This document shows positions 1-7,934 of a stretch of 20,463 bases of DNA, piece after piece. The DNA is taken from contig JAMPYE010000016.1 in assembly GCA_023700825.1 (NCBI GenBank), positions 1 to 20,463 of the forward strand, given 5' to 3'. Under the pieces are notes generated by a model that had not been told where the DNA came from, ran no database searches, and saw only the letters and a program-made list of their open reading frames with translations. This stretch comes from Thermoanaerobaculia bacterium. GTDB taxonomy: Bacteria > Acidobacteriota > Thermoanaerobaculia > Gp7-AA8. The translations under genes were made by a program, and so were the position numbers. How positions within the stretch are numbered: the first letter of the stretch is position 1; every line of letters starts with the position of its first letter.

Positions 1-736
1 GAGCCAACTGAAGATATGCTTCGCTGCCTCTCGACTTCACATCGTAGAGAAGGATCGGCTTCCCGAACGACGGGGCCTCGGCAAGGCGCACATTGCGCGG
101 AATGACGGTCTCGAAAACCTTGTCCCCGAAGAAGTTACGGATTTCTTCGGCGACCTGGCGCGCGAGGTTGATCCTCTCGTCGAACATCGTCAGGACGATT
201 CCGGCAATCTCCAGCTCCGGGTTCAGCGTCTCGCGAACGCGATCGACGGTGTGCACGAGCTGCGACACGCCTTCGAGCGCGTAATACTCGCACTGCAGCG
301 GAACGACGACGACATCCGCCGCGGTGAGAGCGTTCACGGTCAGGAGCCCGAGCGATGGCGGGCAGTCGATCAGGATGAAGTCGTACTCGTCGCGGATGAA
401 GTCGAGCGCCGCCTTCAGCCGGTGCTCCCGACCTTCGATCTCCGCGAGCTCGAGGTCGGCGCCGACGAGATCGATCGAGGACGGGGCGAGCCGAAAGGTC
501 GGAAGCCCTGCGTCCTGCACCACCGAGTGGATATCGTGTCCTTCGACGAGCACGCCGTACATCGAAGGGATCCCGCTCTTGGGAAAGCCGGTTCCGGAAG
601 TCGCGTTCGCCTGCGGGTCGAGATCGATGACGAGCGTACGTTTTTCGAGCGCGGCAAGAGACGCACCGAGGTTCACGGCAGTCGTCGTCTTACCGACCCC
701 GCCCTTCTGATTCACCATCGCGACGACAATGCCCAT
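1..736 (-). CDS. parA: ParA/Soj chromosome-partitioning ATPase (3' end cut by window edge)
   Basis: ParA-family ATPase that works with ParB and parS to segregate newly replicated origins, cycling on and off the nucleoid in the cytoplasm. About 245 residues are visible and the frame runs off the window without a stop. The deviant Walker A box KGGVGKTT lies at residues 11-18, followed by a DLDPQANAT segment and a DCPPSLG Walker B region. The visible end reads KSRGSEAYLQLA, which in the family lies close to the C-terminus, so only a short tail should be missing. The ATG is chosen because the family normally begins a few residues before the Walker box and a GGTGAG ribosome site precedes it. It starts 5 nt after the rsmG stop, so it is probably cotranscribed. 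parB is expected immediately beyond the left edge; the two parS sites near mnmG are the likely targets of the system. Confidence 0.96.
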   Translation of the reverse strand, partial: MGIVVAMVNQKGGVGKTTTAVNLGASLAALEKRTLVIDLDPQANATSGTGFPKSGIPSMYGVLVEGHDIHSVVQDAGLPTFRLAPSSIDLVGADLELAEIEGREHRLKAALDFIRDEYDFILIDCPPSLGLLTVNALTAADVVVVPLQCEYYALEGVSQLVHTVDRVRETLNPELEIAGIVLTMFDERINLARQVAEEIRNFFGDKVFETVIPRNVRLAEAPSFGKPILLYDVKSRGSEAYLQLA

Positions 737-741
737 TGATC

Positions 742-1299
742 TCACCCGGCAAAACGAAGAATGACCAGGAAGTTATCTTCCCCCCTGGGGAGCCTGTGCG
801 CCGTTTCGAGGGGAAACCCGGCGAGCCGCGGCGGCTCGGGAGAGCGCTCGAACAAGGCGACGCGCCCGTCCGCGGTGAGCTTTTCGCGGACCAGCGGGAC
901 CCACTCTTCGGGTCGCCCGACGGCACGCGACGTGACCAGGGAGAAGCGGATTTCCGGATCGAGCTTCTCGAGAGCGCGCTGCAATCTATCACCGTGAACC
1001 ACCGAATTCAACGCGCAGGCCCGCACGGCGTGCTTGAGGAACGCCCATTTCCGCTGATCGGACTCGACGAGATGAAAGCGGGCATTCGGGGAGACGATCG
1101 CCATCGGGATCGCGGGGAGCCCGCCTCCACTTCCGAAGTCGAGAACCTCCCCTTCGGGCTGCAGGATCTCCGCGGCGGCAACCGCCTCGTCGATGTGCGC
1201 GTCGATGTTCTTTCGAGCCTCGGGACCGATCAGGTTGATCTTCACGGTCCAGCGGAGGAGCTCGTCACGGTAGGTTCGCAGCGCCGCGTCCCGGTCCAT
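742..1299 (-). CDS. rsmG: 16S rRNA (guanine-527-N7) methyltransferase RsmG
   Basis: SAM-dependent methyltransferase that makes m7G527 in 16S rRNA (the older name is GidB). The 185-residue product has a Rossmann SAM-binding motif, VLDFGSGGGLPAIP, near residues 53-66. It is followed by the acidic beta-2 segment HLVESDQRKWAFL and a TSRAVG segment where the family usually has TSRAF or TARAV. The start is taken at the ATG because an AGAGGAG site sits 5 nt upstream; a GTG two codons earlier is possible but would lie against that site. The gene overlaps the end of mnmG by 35 nt and is followed 5 nt later by parA. This is the classic gidA-gidB-parA order of bacterial origin regions. Length is slightly short for the family (about 200-215), with no sign of damage. 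Confidence 0.93.
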   Translation of the reverse strand: MDRDAALRTYRDELLRWTVKINLIGPEARKNIDAHIDEAVAAAEILQPEGEVLDFGSGGGLPAIPMAIVSPNARFHLVESDQRKWAFLKHAVRACALNSVVHGDRLQRALEKLDPEIRFSLVTSRAVGRPEEWVPLVREKLTADGRVALFERSPEPPRLAGFPLETAHRLPRGEDNFLVILRFAG

Positions 1300-3196
1300 T
1301 CGCACTCCTCTGTTCGTACCGCAGGCTCATTCGAAGCACCGCGACCGCCGCGGGGGTGACACCTGGAATCCTCGCCGCCTGGCCGAGTGACGCCGGCTGA
1401 ACTCTCCTGAGCTTCTCGACGACCTCGGCCGAGAGGCCGGGTCGTTCGAATCGAAATTCGGCGGGGATCCGGAGCGTCTCGTCGTCGCGCACGCTGCGCG
1501 CCTCGCGTTCCTGTTTCTCGATGTACCCGGCGTAGCGGGCGTGATTGACGACCCCTTCCTTTTCTTCGGAAGAGAGCCCGTCGAACGCGGCCGCGACGCC
1601 GGAAAAGCGCCCGGACGAAGCACAGTGGCTGAAGAACGAGTCGATTTCGAACTCGGGACGCGCTACGAGTCGGGAGATGGTCGTCGGGCCGGTGATCGAC
1701 AGGCCGAGGGGCTCGAGCCACGCGAGCGTCTCCCGATCGGGCGTCAGCTCCGACTCCTCGAGCTGCAGACGGGCAGCCGCTGTCCGTTCCAACCGAGCCT
1801 CCACTCTACGGAGGCGCTCGTCGTCGACAATGCCTAGCGACCGGGCGAGCATCGTGAGCCTCTCGTAGACGGAGTCGCACCCGAGCAGCAGGCGGTACTC
1901 GGCGCGAGACGTGAACATGCGGTAAGGCTCTTCGGTGCCGAGCGTGACGAGGTCGTCGATCATGACGCCGGCGTAGGCCCTCTCGCGGCCCAGCACGAGC
2001 GGTTCCGCTCCTCGGAGAAACTGCAGCGCGTTGATGCCGGCTAGCAGGCCCTGCGCCGCTGCCTCTTCGTAACCGGAGGTTCCGTTGATCTGTCCTGCAA
2101 GGAAGAGCCCTTCGACGCCGCGCGCCTGCAGTGACGGCTCGAGTTGCTGGGGATTGACGAAGTCGTACTCGACCGCGTAGCCGTAGCGTGCAATTTCGGC
2201 GTTCTCGAAGCCGGGCATCGAGCGCACGACGGCGTCCTGGACATCTGGCGGAAGCGAAGTCGAAACTCCGTTGAGATAGAGCCACGGATGTTCGAGCCCC
2301 TCGGGTTCGACAAACACGAGGTGGCGTTCCTTGTCGGCGAAGCGGACGACTTTGTCCTCGATCGACGGGCAGTACCGCGGGCCGGTCGCCTTGATCTGTC
2401 CGGAGAACATCGGGGAGCGATGGAGGTTCCGGCGGATCACGTCGTGCGCCTCGGCGCCGGTGTAAGTCGTCCAGCAGGAGACCTGCCTCAATTCGATCCG
2501 GTCCGTGAGGATCGAGAACGGCCTGGGGACTGCGTCACCGGGGGCAACCTCCATCCGGGAGTATTCGACGGACGTGGCAAGAATGCGAGGAGGCGTTCCG
2601 GTCTTCAGCCGTCCGAGCGAGAGTCCGGCGACGCGAAGCGAGTCGGAAAGCCCTTCGGCGGAGGCTTCACCGAAGCGTCCACCGACTGTTTTCGTTTCCC
2701 CGGAGTGCATGAGCGCGCGAAGAAAGGTGCCGGTCGTGACGATGACGGCGCGGGCCTCGATCCGGGAACCGTCGGCGAGAGCAACCCCGGTCACCGCACC
2801 AGCAGAGAAGTCGACACGGCTGACGATCGACTCGATCACGGCCACGAGAGGCTCGGCAGCGAGCAGTCTCTGGACTGCTGCCGCGTAGAGGTCGCGATCG
2901 CACTGGGCGCGGGGGCCCTGGACCGCCGGACCCTTCGAGCGATTAAGGACCTTGAACTGGATGCCGGCGGCGTCAGTCGCCTCGGCCATGAGCCCGCCGA
3001 GAGCGTCGATTTCCTTGACGAGGTGCCCCTTGGCAAGGCCGCCGATCGCCGGGTTGCACGACATCCGCCCGATCGCTTCGCGCTGCATGGTGACGAGGGC
3101 GACGCGACGCCCGCCTCGCGCGGCAACGCGCGCAGCTTCTGCGCCGGCGTGTCCGCCGCCGATTACGACGACGTCATAGGATGGATGGTCGGGCAT
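1265..3196 (-). CDS. mnmG: tRNA uridine-5-carboxymethylaminomethyl modification enzyme MnmG (GidA)
   Basis: FAD-dependent partner of MnmE. Together they install the (carboxymethyl)aminomethyl group on wobble U34 of certain tRNAs, using methylene-tetrahydrofolate. The 643-residue product has the dinucleotide-binding motif GGGHAG at 13-18, the conserved Cys47 in MSCNPAIGG, the family motif GPRAQCDR, the GPRYCPSIEDK segment carrying the second catalytic-site cysteine, and the C-terminal signature GQINGTSGYEEAAAQG. Length is typical (about 620-650). The ATG lies directly beside a parS palindrome, so the leader has no conventional ribosome site; only a GGA within the parS arm lies near the start. 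No upstream in-frame alternative start was found. mnmE lies 51 bp upstream and rsmG overlaps the 3' end. Confidence 0.97.
   Translation of the reverse strand: MPDHPSYDVVVIGGGHAGAEAARVAARGGRRVALVTMQREAIGRMSCNPAIGGLAKGHLVKEIDALGGLMAEATDAAGIQFKVLNRSKGPAVQGPRAQCDRDLYAAAVQRLLAAEPLVAVIESIVSRVDFSAGAVTGVALADGSRIEARAVIVTTGTFLRALMHSGETKTVGGRFGEASAEGLSDSLRVAGLSLGRLKTGTPPRILATSVEYSRMEVAPGDAVPRPFSILTDRIELRQVSCWTTYTGAEAHDVIRRNLHRSPMFSGQIKATGPRYCPSIEDKVVRFADKERHLVFVEPEGLEHPWLYLNGVSTSLPPDVQDAVVRSMPGFENAEIARYGYAVEYDFVNPQQLEPSLQARGVEGLFLAGQINGTSGYEEAAAQGLLAGINALQFLRGAEPLVLGRERAYAGVMIDDLVTLGTEEPYRMFTSRAEYRLLLGCDSVYERLTMLARSLGIVDDERLRRVEARLERTAAARLQLEESELTPDRETLAWLEPLGLSITGPTTISRLVARPEFEIDSFFSHCASSGRFSGVAAAFDGLSSEEKEGVVNHARYAGYIEKQEREARSVRDDETLRIPAEFRFERPGLSAEVVEKLRRVQPASLGQAARIPGVTPAAVAVLRMSLRYEQRSANGPGRGAANLP
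1305..1311 (-). promoter_or_regulatory. Shine-Dalgarno site of rsmG, inside mnmG
   Basis: AGAGGAG on the minus strand, 5 nt from the ATG at 1299 and inside the end of the mnmG frame. It decides the rsmG start in favour of ATG over the GTG that immediately follows the site. Confidence 0.7.
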
Positions 3197-3197
3197 C

Positions 3198-3211
3198 GTT
3201 CCACGTGGAAC
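3198..3211. promoter_or_regulatory. parS: parS site 1 (ParB-binding palindrome)
   Basis: GTTCCACGTGGAAC, a perfect 14-bp palindrome matching the widely conserved bacterial chromosomal parS core. The flanking 16-mer is CGTTCCACGTGGAACA. It begins 1 nt upstream of the mnmG ATG (minus strand), so ParB bound here would cover the mnmG translation-initiation region of the DNA. Its position about 5 kb from oriC and in the operon that carries parA fits an origin-proximal centromere. Confidence 0.93.
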
Positions 3212-3230
3212 AGCCGCGGGAACGGGCGAG

Positions 3231-3244
3231 GTTCCACGTGGAAC
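3231..3244. promoter_or_regulatory. parS: parS site 2 (ParB-binding palindrome)
   Basis: A second identical GTTCCACGTGGAAC palindrome, with the same trailing A (GGTTCCACGTGGAACA). Its centre is 33 bp from that of site 1, roughly three helical turns. It lies 3 bp from the mnmE stop codon. Both sites fill most of the 51-bp mnmE-mnmG spacer. Confidence 0.93.
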
Positions 3245-3247
3245 ATC

Positions 3248-4570
3248 TCACTTCCCGATACAGAAGCGCCCGAAGATCTCACGGAGCACGTCGTCAGTCG
3301 AAATCGCACCCGTAAGCGACCCGAGCGCATTCGCCGCGCGCCGAAGATCGACCACGATGATCTCCTCGCCCGCTCCCCCTCCCACCGATGCCAGCGCCGC
3401 CTCGAGCGCCTCGGCGCACGCCTCGAAGGCCGCCCGCTGGCGCTCGTTCACGACCGTTGGCGCCTCTTCGGCCATCGCGAACCGTGCCCGTACTTCTTCG
3501 TCGAGCCGCCCGAGCAGCCGCTCGAGTCCCGAACCCGACAACACCGAGATCGCGTCCTCGCCCCCTGGCGCGAGATCTCCTTTCGTGAAGATCACGATCG
3601 GATCCCGCAGGCGCGCGATCTCCATCCGGTCGTCGTCCGTCATCCCTCGCGTCGCGTCGATCAGATAGAGAATGAGGTCCGCGCCGGCCGCCGCATCGCG
3701 CGCCCTCCCGACTCCGATCTCTTCGATCGCGTCACCCGTCTCCCGCAATCCCGCGGTATCGACGAAGGTCACGGGAAGCCCGCCGAGGTCGACAGTCTCC
3801 CGCAGCAGGTCGCGCGTCGTCCCGGGAAGCGGAGTCACGATCGCCCGTTCGGTCCCGCAGAGAAAATTGAGGAGTGTCGACTTTCCGGCGTTCGGCAGCC
3901 CCAGGATGACGGCGGTCAGCCCCGTCTGGATCGCGTGGCCGCGCGCCCAGGTCGCAGCGGTCCCCCTGACTTCCTTCAGGAGAGTCTCGAGCGCCGTCTC
4001 GGCTTCGTCGTGGCCGATGAACTCGTACCCCTCGTCAGCGAAATCGAGTGCCGCTTCGAGCCTGGAGATCATGTCGAGCAGCGAAGCGCGCATCGACTCG
4101 CCCGCACGGCTCAGCTCGCCCGTCAGGTTCCGCAGCGACAATCGCGCCTGAAGCCCCGTTCTTGCGTCGACCAGATCGACGATCGACTCCGCCTGCACGA
4201 GGTCGAGCTTCCCGTTGAGAACGGCCCGCTCGGTGAACTCGCCCGGATCGGCGAGGCGTGCCCCGCGCCGGCGCACCGCTCCCAGCAGCTGTCCGACGAG
4301 ATACGCGCTTCCGTGAAGACTGATCTCGACGAGATCGTTTCCGGTGTAGGACGACGGCGCGCGGTAGACGACGACGACCGCGTCGTCGATCGACGCGTCG
4401 CCGTCACCGAGAACCGTATGGGTTGCCCGCCGCGGTTCGAACTCCCGCTTCGCGAGCGCTTCGACGATCGAAACGGCATCGGCTCCGTCGATCCGGACCA
4501 CGGCGATCGCGCTGCGCCCCGGCGCGGTCGCAGGCGCCACGATCGTGTCGTTCCCCGGACCGCCGCTCAC
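3248..4570 (-). CDS. mnmE: tRNA modification GTPase MnmE (TrmE)
   Basis: G-protein that dimerises and acts with MnmG in wobble-U34 tRNA modification. The 440-residue product has an N-terminal folate-binding domain (about 1-120, with GEFTERAVLNGKLDL), a helical domain, and an inserted G domain. G1 is GLPNAGKS at 224-231, G2 is GTTRD at 250-254 and G3 is DTAG at 271-274. G4 reads TKGD at 329-332 instead of NKxD, a Thr variant known among GTPases. The protein ends in CIGK, preserving the C-terminal Cys motif. The start is GTG, sharing a GTGA 4-nt overlap with the jag stop, which suggests translational coupling. Slightly shorter than E. coli MnmE (454). Confidence 0.97.
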   Translation of the reverse strand: MSGGPGNDTIVAPATAPGRSAIAVVRIDGADAVSIVEALAKREFEPRRATHTVLGDGDASIDDAVVVVYRAPSSYTGNDLVEISLHGSAYLVGQLLGAVRRRGARLADPGEFTERAVLNGKLDLVQAESIVDLVDARTGLQARLSLRNLTGELSRAGESMRASLLDMISRLEAALDFADEGYEFIGHDEAETALETLLKEVRGTAATWARGHAIQTGLTAVILGLPNAGKSTLLNFLCGTERAIVTPLPGTTRDLLRETVDLGGLPVTFVDTAGLRETGDAIEEIGVGRARDAAAGADLILYLIDATRGMTDDDRMEIARLRDPIVIFTKGDLAPGGEDAISVLSGSGLERLLGRLDEEVRARFAMAEEAPTVVNERQRAAFEACAEALEAALASVGGGAGEEIIVVDLRRAANALGSLTGAISTDDVLREIFGRFCIGK

Positions 4571-5436
4571 GACTCCGCGGGAGTTTCGACCGGCGGCGCC
4601 TGCCGCGGGGCGATCACCACACGCTTGTAGAAGCCTTCGCCGCGCGAGTAGGTCTCGACGTCGGCGTCGTCGCGCAACGCCATGTGGACGATTCTGCGCT
4701 CGACCGGCGACATCGGCGGAAGCGCCTTCTCGCGCCCCTCGTCCCGGACGACGCCCGCGAGCTCGCGGGCCTGGCGCTCGAGGTCATCGATCCGTTTCTC
4801 ACGGAATTCCCCACAGTCGAGCTCGACGGTCTTACCGCTCGTTCGCAGTATAAGCGTTTTATTTGCAATGATTTGCATAGAATCGATCAACTCGCCGTGC
4901 CGCGCCATGAGCTTTCCGGCGTCGCGACCGTAGATCCGCGCGGTCACCTTGTCGTCGCTTTCCTCGACGCGGGCGTCGAGAAGGAATCCGCAGCGGTCGA
5001 ACAGGTCCTCGAGCCACACACGCAGATCCTTCGCGAGCGCGGCTTCGTTCTCGGGGAGAGGCGGCGTCGGGCCGGTGTCGACCACGGGATCAGGCGTCGA
5101 CTCGCGCGGCGCGTGGTCGCGACGCTCGTCGGAACCTCCCCTCTTTCGGGGCCCTCGCCCTCCGCGATCGCGCTCTCTGCCGCCTCCGCGCGGGCCACGC
5201 TCTCGCGCAGCCTGCGGAGGAGGAAAGATCGGCACGTGCTTCGGTGGCGGAGCGTCCGCACGATTCCCGATGTCGTCTTCCCATGCTTCGATGACGACGC
5301 GTTTGGTCCCGCCGAGGAAGCCGCGCTTCTCGACGACGACGTTGTGCGCAAGGCGGTGGCGTTCGACGCCCAGCGCTTCCGCCGCGTGGTCGAGCGCCTC
5401 CTCGACATTCTTTCCTTCGAATCGCCGGAGACTCAT
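4567..5436 (-). CDS. khpB: KhpB/Jag RNA-binding protein (Jag-N, KH and R3H domains)
   Basis: RNA-binding protein of the Jag/KhpB (EloR) family, nearly always next to yidC in bacteria; it pairs with KhpA in Gram-positives and affects cell elongation there. The role in diderms is poorly known. The 289-residue product has a Jag-N domain (about 1-55, with FEGKNVEEAL and RGFLGG), a 60-residue low-complexity Arg/Gly/Pro linker (about 75-130), a KH domain (about 135-205), and an R3H domain with R247 and H251 in ERRIVH. The KH loop is ARHG (178-181) where the family usually has GxxG. The start is ATG, with AGAGGTGG 5 nt upstream; a GTG three codons earlier would sit against that site. It lies 18 bp after yidC and overlaps mnmE by 4 nt. 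Confidence 0.92.
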   Translation of the reverse strand: MSLRRFEGKNVEEALDHAAEALGVERHRLAHNVVVEKRGFLGGTKRVVIEAWEDDIGNRADAPPPKHVPIFPPPQAARERGPRGGGRERDRGGRGPRKRGGSDERRDHAPRESTPDPVVDTGPTPPLPENEAALAKDLRVWLEDLFDRCGFLLDARVEESDDKVTARIYGRDAGKLMARHGELIDSMQIIANKTLILRTSGKTVELDCGEFREKRIDDLERQARELAGVVRDEGREKALPPMSPVERRIVHMALRDDADVETYSRGEGFYKRVVIAPRQAPPVETPAES

Positions 5437-5441
5437 TCCAT

Positions 5442-5449
5442 CCACCTCT
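5442..5449 (-). promoter_or_regulatory. Shine-Dalgarno site of khpB/jag
   Basis: AGAGGTGG on the minus strand, 5 nt from the ATG at 5436. It contains the GTG at 5445 that would otherwise extend the protein by three residues, and so favours the ATG. Confidence 0.65.
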
Positions 5450-5454
5450 ACTCG

Positions 5455-7116
5455 CTACTTGCCCGTCTCGACGGGATGCGTCTTCCACCAGCGGTTCGTC
5501 AGGATCTGCTGGATGATCGAGAGCACGTTCTGCACCAGCCAGTAGAGAACCAACCCGCTCGGAAAGTCCTTGAAGATGAACCCGAAGACGAACGGCATGA
5601 TCATCAGCACCCGCGCCTGCACGGGATCGACCGTCGTCGGCGTGAGCTTCTGCTGGATGACCATCGTGATTGTCATGAGGATCGGCGTCAAGTAGTACGG
5701 ATCCTTCGCGGCGAGGTCGGTGATCCAGAGAATCCACTCTGCGCCGCGCAGCTCGATTGCCTGCGAGAGCAGCGAGTAGAACGCCCATAGGATCGGAAGC
5801 TGCAGCAGGATCGGGAAGCATCCGCTCATCGGATTGATCCCCTCCACCTGGTAGAGCTTCATCATTTCTTCGTTGAGCTTCTGCCGCTGCGCGGGATCGG
5901 TCTTCGCCTTCTTGTACTTCTCGCGAAGCGCGTTCACCTTCGGCTGCACCTGCTGCATCTTGCGCATCGAAACGATGCTCTTGTGCTGCAGCGGAAAGAG
6001 CGCGAGCTTGATGACGATCGTCAGGACGACGATCGCCCAGCCGTAGTTCTTCGTGAAGCCGTGGATCCAGACGAGCGCGTAAAGCAGGCCGCGCGCGATC
6101 GGGCTGAACCAGCCGAGATGCAGCGCGGACTCGAGACCGTAGCCTTCGAGGAGGTCCGCTTCCTTGGGGCCGAAGAACGCCTTCCCCTCGAGGACTCCGT
6201 TGGTGGCGTTGAGCCCGGCAAGGAGCTCCTGCCGCGGCTGCGTCTTCTCGTCCTTCGCGGGGATGTCGAGGCGGCGGAAGATGCCCGTGCCCGGGCGCAC
6301 GGGCTGCAGCGCCGCGAGGAAGTAGTTGTCCTCGACGCCGATCCAGGTCGCCGGCTCGTCGAGCACCATCAACCTCGAGGCCTTCTCTTTCTTGATCAGC
6401 TCGATGTCGCCGGCCTGCTCCACGATGCCGTTGCCCGCGACGACGAACTGTCCGCTCTCGGTGCGCTCGATCTCGTGGATTCCGGGGCCGATCATCGTCC
6501 GGTAGCTGCCGTCGAATCCGCGCGTTTCGATCCTGAAGGAAAAGCGGTAGCGCTCACCGAACTCGAAGCGCTTCACGATCGCGCGCCCTCGCGCGTCGGA
6601 GATCCGGTATTCGAGCGAGCCCTTCCCCCGGTCCACGCCGTTGGTCACGACGTAGAGCCCGTGGTTCGCGAGCTCATTCATCGCGCGATCCGAGCTCTCG
6701 ATGAAGAAGGGGCGATATCCGACGGGCGCCTCCTTGCGGACGAGCTCGACGGGGTGTCCGTCCTTTTCCGGGTAGCTCTTCAGCGTGAAGGAGACGAGCT
6801 GCGCTCCACGATTCGAGAAGACGGCGTGGACGTCGGGAGTGTCGATCGTCGTCGTCTCTTCGGCGGACGCGGATTCCGCGACTACCGTCGCGGCCGGCGC
6901 GATGACCGGCGTCGCCGCCGAAGTCGTCGCGGGCACGGCGGTCGCCGGGGTGCTCGCCTCCGCGGGTGGCACCGTGGCAGCCGTGTCGGAGGCCGACGCG
7001 GTCACCGGCACTGCAGGCTTCTTCGCGAGATCCGGAAAGAGCTTCGGGACGAGAAGCGAGTAGAGCCAGAGAAAGAAGAGCGACAGACCTACTGCGATGA
7101 AGAGTCGTTTTTCCAT
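5455..7116 (-). CDS. yidC: Membrane protein insertase YidC (Oxa1 family, with periplasmic P1 domain)
   Basis: Inserts and folds inner-membrane proteins, alone or with SecYEG. The 553-residue product has an N-terminal signal-anchor helix (about 5-26), then an Ala/Thr/Pro-rich linker (about 32-90). A large periplasmic P1 beta domain (about 95-320) follows, and then the conserved Oxa1/YidC core (about 340-545) with five predicted membrane segments. The core has the cytoplasmic loop QPKVNALREKYKK and the NPMSGCFPILLQLPI motif. The hydrophilic-groove basic residue is Lys370 where E. coli has Arg366. The P1 domain and near-E. coli length (548) indicate a diderm. The ATG starts 1 nt after the yidD stop; jag follows. 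Confidence 0.97.
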   Translation of the reverse strand: MEKRLFIAVGLSLFFLWLYSLLVPKLFPDLAKKPAVPVTASASDTAATVPPAEASTPATAVPATTSAATPVIAPAATVVAESASAEETTTIDTPDVHAVFSNRGAQLVSFTLKSYPEKDGHPVELVRKEAPVGYRPFFIESSDRAMNELANHGLYVVTNGVDRGKGSLEYRISDARGRAIVKRFEFGERYRFSFRIETRGFDGSYRTMIGPGIHEIERTESGQFVVAGNGIVEQAGDIELIKKEKASRLMVLDEPATWIGVEDNYFLAALQPVRPGTGIFRRLDIPAKDEKTQPRQELLAGLNATNGVLEGKAFFGPKEADLLEGYGLESALHLGWFSPIARGLLYALVWIHGFTKNYGWAIVVLTIVIKLALFPLQHKSIVSMRKMQQVQPKVNALREKYKKAKTDPAQRQKLNEEMMKLYQVEGINPMSGCFPILLQLPILWAFYSLLSQAIELRGAEWILWITDLAAKDPYYLTPILMTITMVIQQKLTPTTVDPVQARVLMIMPFVFGFIFKDFPSGLVLYWLVQNVLSIIQQILTNRWWKTHPVETGK

Positions 7117-7117
7117 T

Positions 7118-7348
7118 TCAGGGAACGGGGTCCCACCCTCCTGGGTTGAGCGGATGGCAGCGCAAGAGTCGTCGCGCGCCGAGCCAGACTCCGCGCATGA
7201 TGCCGTATTTCTCGATTGCCTGCATCGCGTAAACCGAACAGGTCGGCTCGAAGCGGCACATCGGCGGCAACAGCGGTGAGATGTAACGCTTGTATCCGCG
7301 CAGCGCGAGAATGGCCGCGTCGCGCGGGATGGTTGCGAGGCGGCTCAA
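7118..7348 (-). CDS. yidD: Membrane protein insertion efficiency factor YidD
   Basis: Small amphipathic inner-membrane-associated protein that assists YidC-dependent insertion. The 76-residue product shows the family core: CRFEPTCSVYA (Cys31, Cys37), AIEKYG, then RRLLRCHPLNPGGWDPVP with Cys64. The start is TTG, with the last 4 nt of rnpA overlapping as TTGA and a GGAG about 9 nt upstream inside rnpA. No better in-frame start was seen. Its place between rnpA and yidC is the usual one. Confidence 0.95.
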   Translation of the reverse strand: MSRLATIPRDAAILALRGYKRYISPLLPPMCRFEPTCSVYAMQAIEKYGIMRGVWLGARRLLRCHPLNPGGWDPVP

Positions 7349-7737
7349 CGCGCGGCGCTCCGCGACGTCGCTTTCTCGAGCGTGCGCTCGAGGTCGGAGG
7401 CGAAGTCACGATACTCCGCGTCCGCGGCGGACGGCTTGACGTTGACGACGACGTCGACATGCTTCGTCGCAAGCCCCAGGGGAAGGCGCACACGGCGAAA
7501 GACCTCCCTTACCCAGCGCTTCGCTCGATTTCGGACGACTGCTTTTCCGAACTTCTTCGTGACGGTCACGCCGATGCGTGGCTCGCCGCGGTCATTTGCC
7601 AATACGAAAACCACCACGAAGCGCCCATGCGTCTTCGTGCCGTTCTCGTAGGCTCGTAGGAAGTCGGCCCGCTTCTGAATCCTCCCGGAGCGCGGAAGCC
7701 CCTCGGAGGGTCGGACGCCGGCAAGCGGAGCGTCCAT
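7345..7737 (-). CDS. rnpA: Ribonuclease P protein component
   Basis: Protein subunit of RNase P, which helps the catalytic RNA bind and cleave the 5' leader of pre-tRNA. The 130-residue product carries the signature FGKAVVRNRAKRWVREVFR with the RNR motif at 69-71. The family usually begins only a few residues before the segment corresponding to LPRSGRIQKRADF, so this ATG gives about 13 extra N-terminal residues; no internal in-frame alternative start was found. No clear ribosome site precedes the ATG. The gene lies 21 bp after rpmH and overlaps yidD by 4 nt. Confidence 0.95.
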   Translation of the reverse strand: MDAPLAGVRPSEGLPRSGRIQKRADFLRAYENGTKTHGRFVVVFVLANDRGEPRIGVTVTKKFGKAVVRNRAKRWVREVFRRVRLPLGLATKHVDVVVNVKPSAADAEYRDFASDLERTLEKATSRSAAR

Positions 7738-7758
7738 GATCAGTCAGCCGCGAGAAAA

Positions 7759-7893
7759 CTAAACAGAAAGGCGCTTGCGCCCTTTGCGACGACGGCGCGA
7801 AAGCACGGCCCGGCCGTCCTTCGTGCGCATCCGCTCGAGGAAACCGTGAGTCCGCTTGCGGCGGCGATTGTTGGGCTGAAACGTACGCTTCAT
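7759..7893 (-). CDS. rpmH: 50S ribosomal protein L34
   Basis: Small basic large-subunit ribosomal protein of 44 residues. It begins MKRTFQPNNRRRKRTHGFLERM and ends RRRRKGRKRLSV, the invariant family pattern. The ATG has GGAAG 7 nt upstream. It is the first gene of the leftward operon, next to rnpA as in most bacteria, and starts about 40 nt after a strong promoter. It is about as short as bacterial L34 normally is (44-47). Confidence 0.97.
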   Translation of the reverse strand: MKRTFQPNNRRRKRTHGFLERMRTKDGRAVLSRRRRKGRKRLSV

Positions 7894-7934
7894 GGTTAAC
7901 TTCCGATCTGCGATAGAGTTAGGACAAGGCGGGG

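Noticed and set aside
2144..4630. An 828-codon open frame on the plus strand across mnmG and mnmE
   Set aside because: It is antisense to two clear, conserved genes, its protein is Arg/Asp/Gly-rich without any recognisable domain, and it crosses both parS sites. Long antisense frames arise from the third-position GC bias of the real genes.
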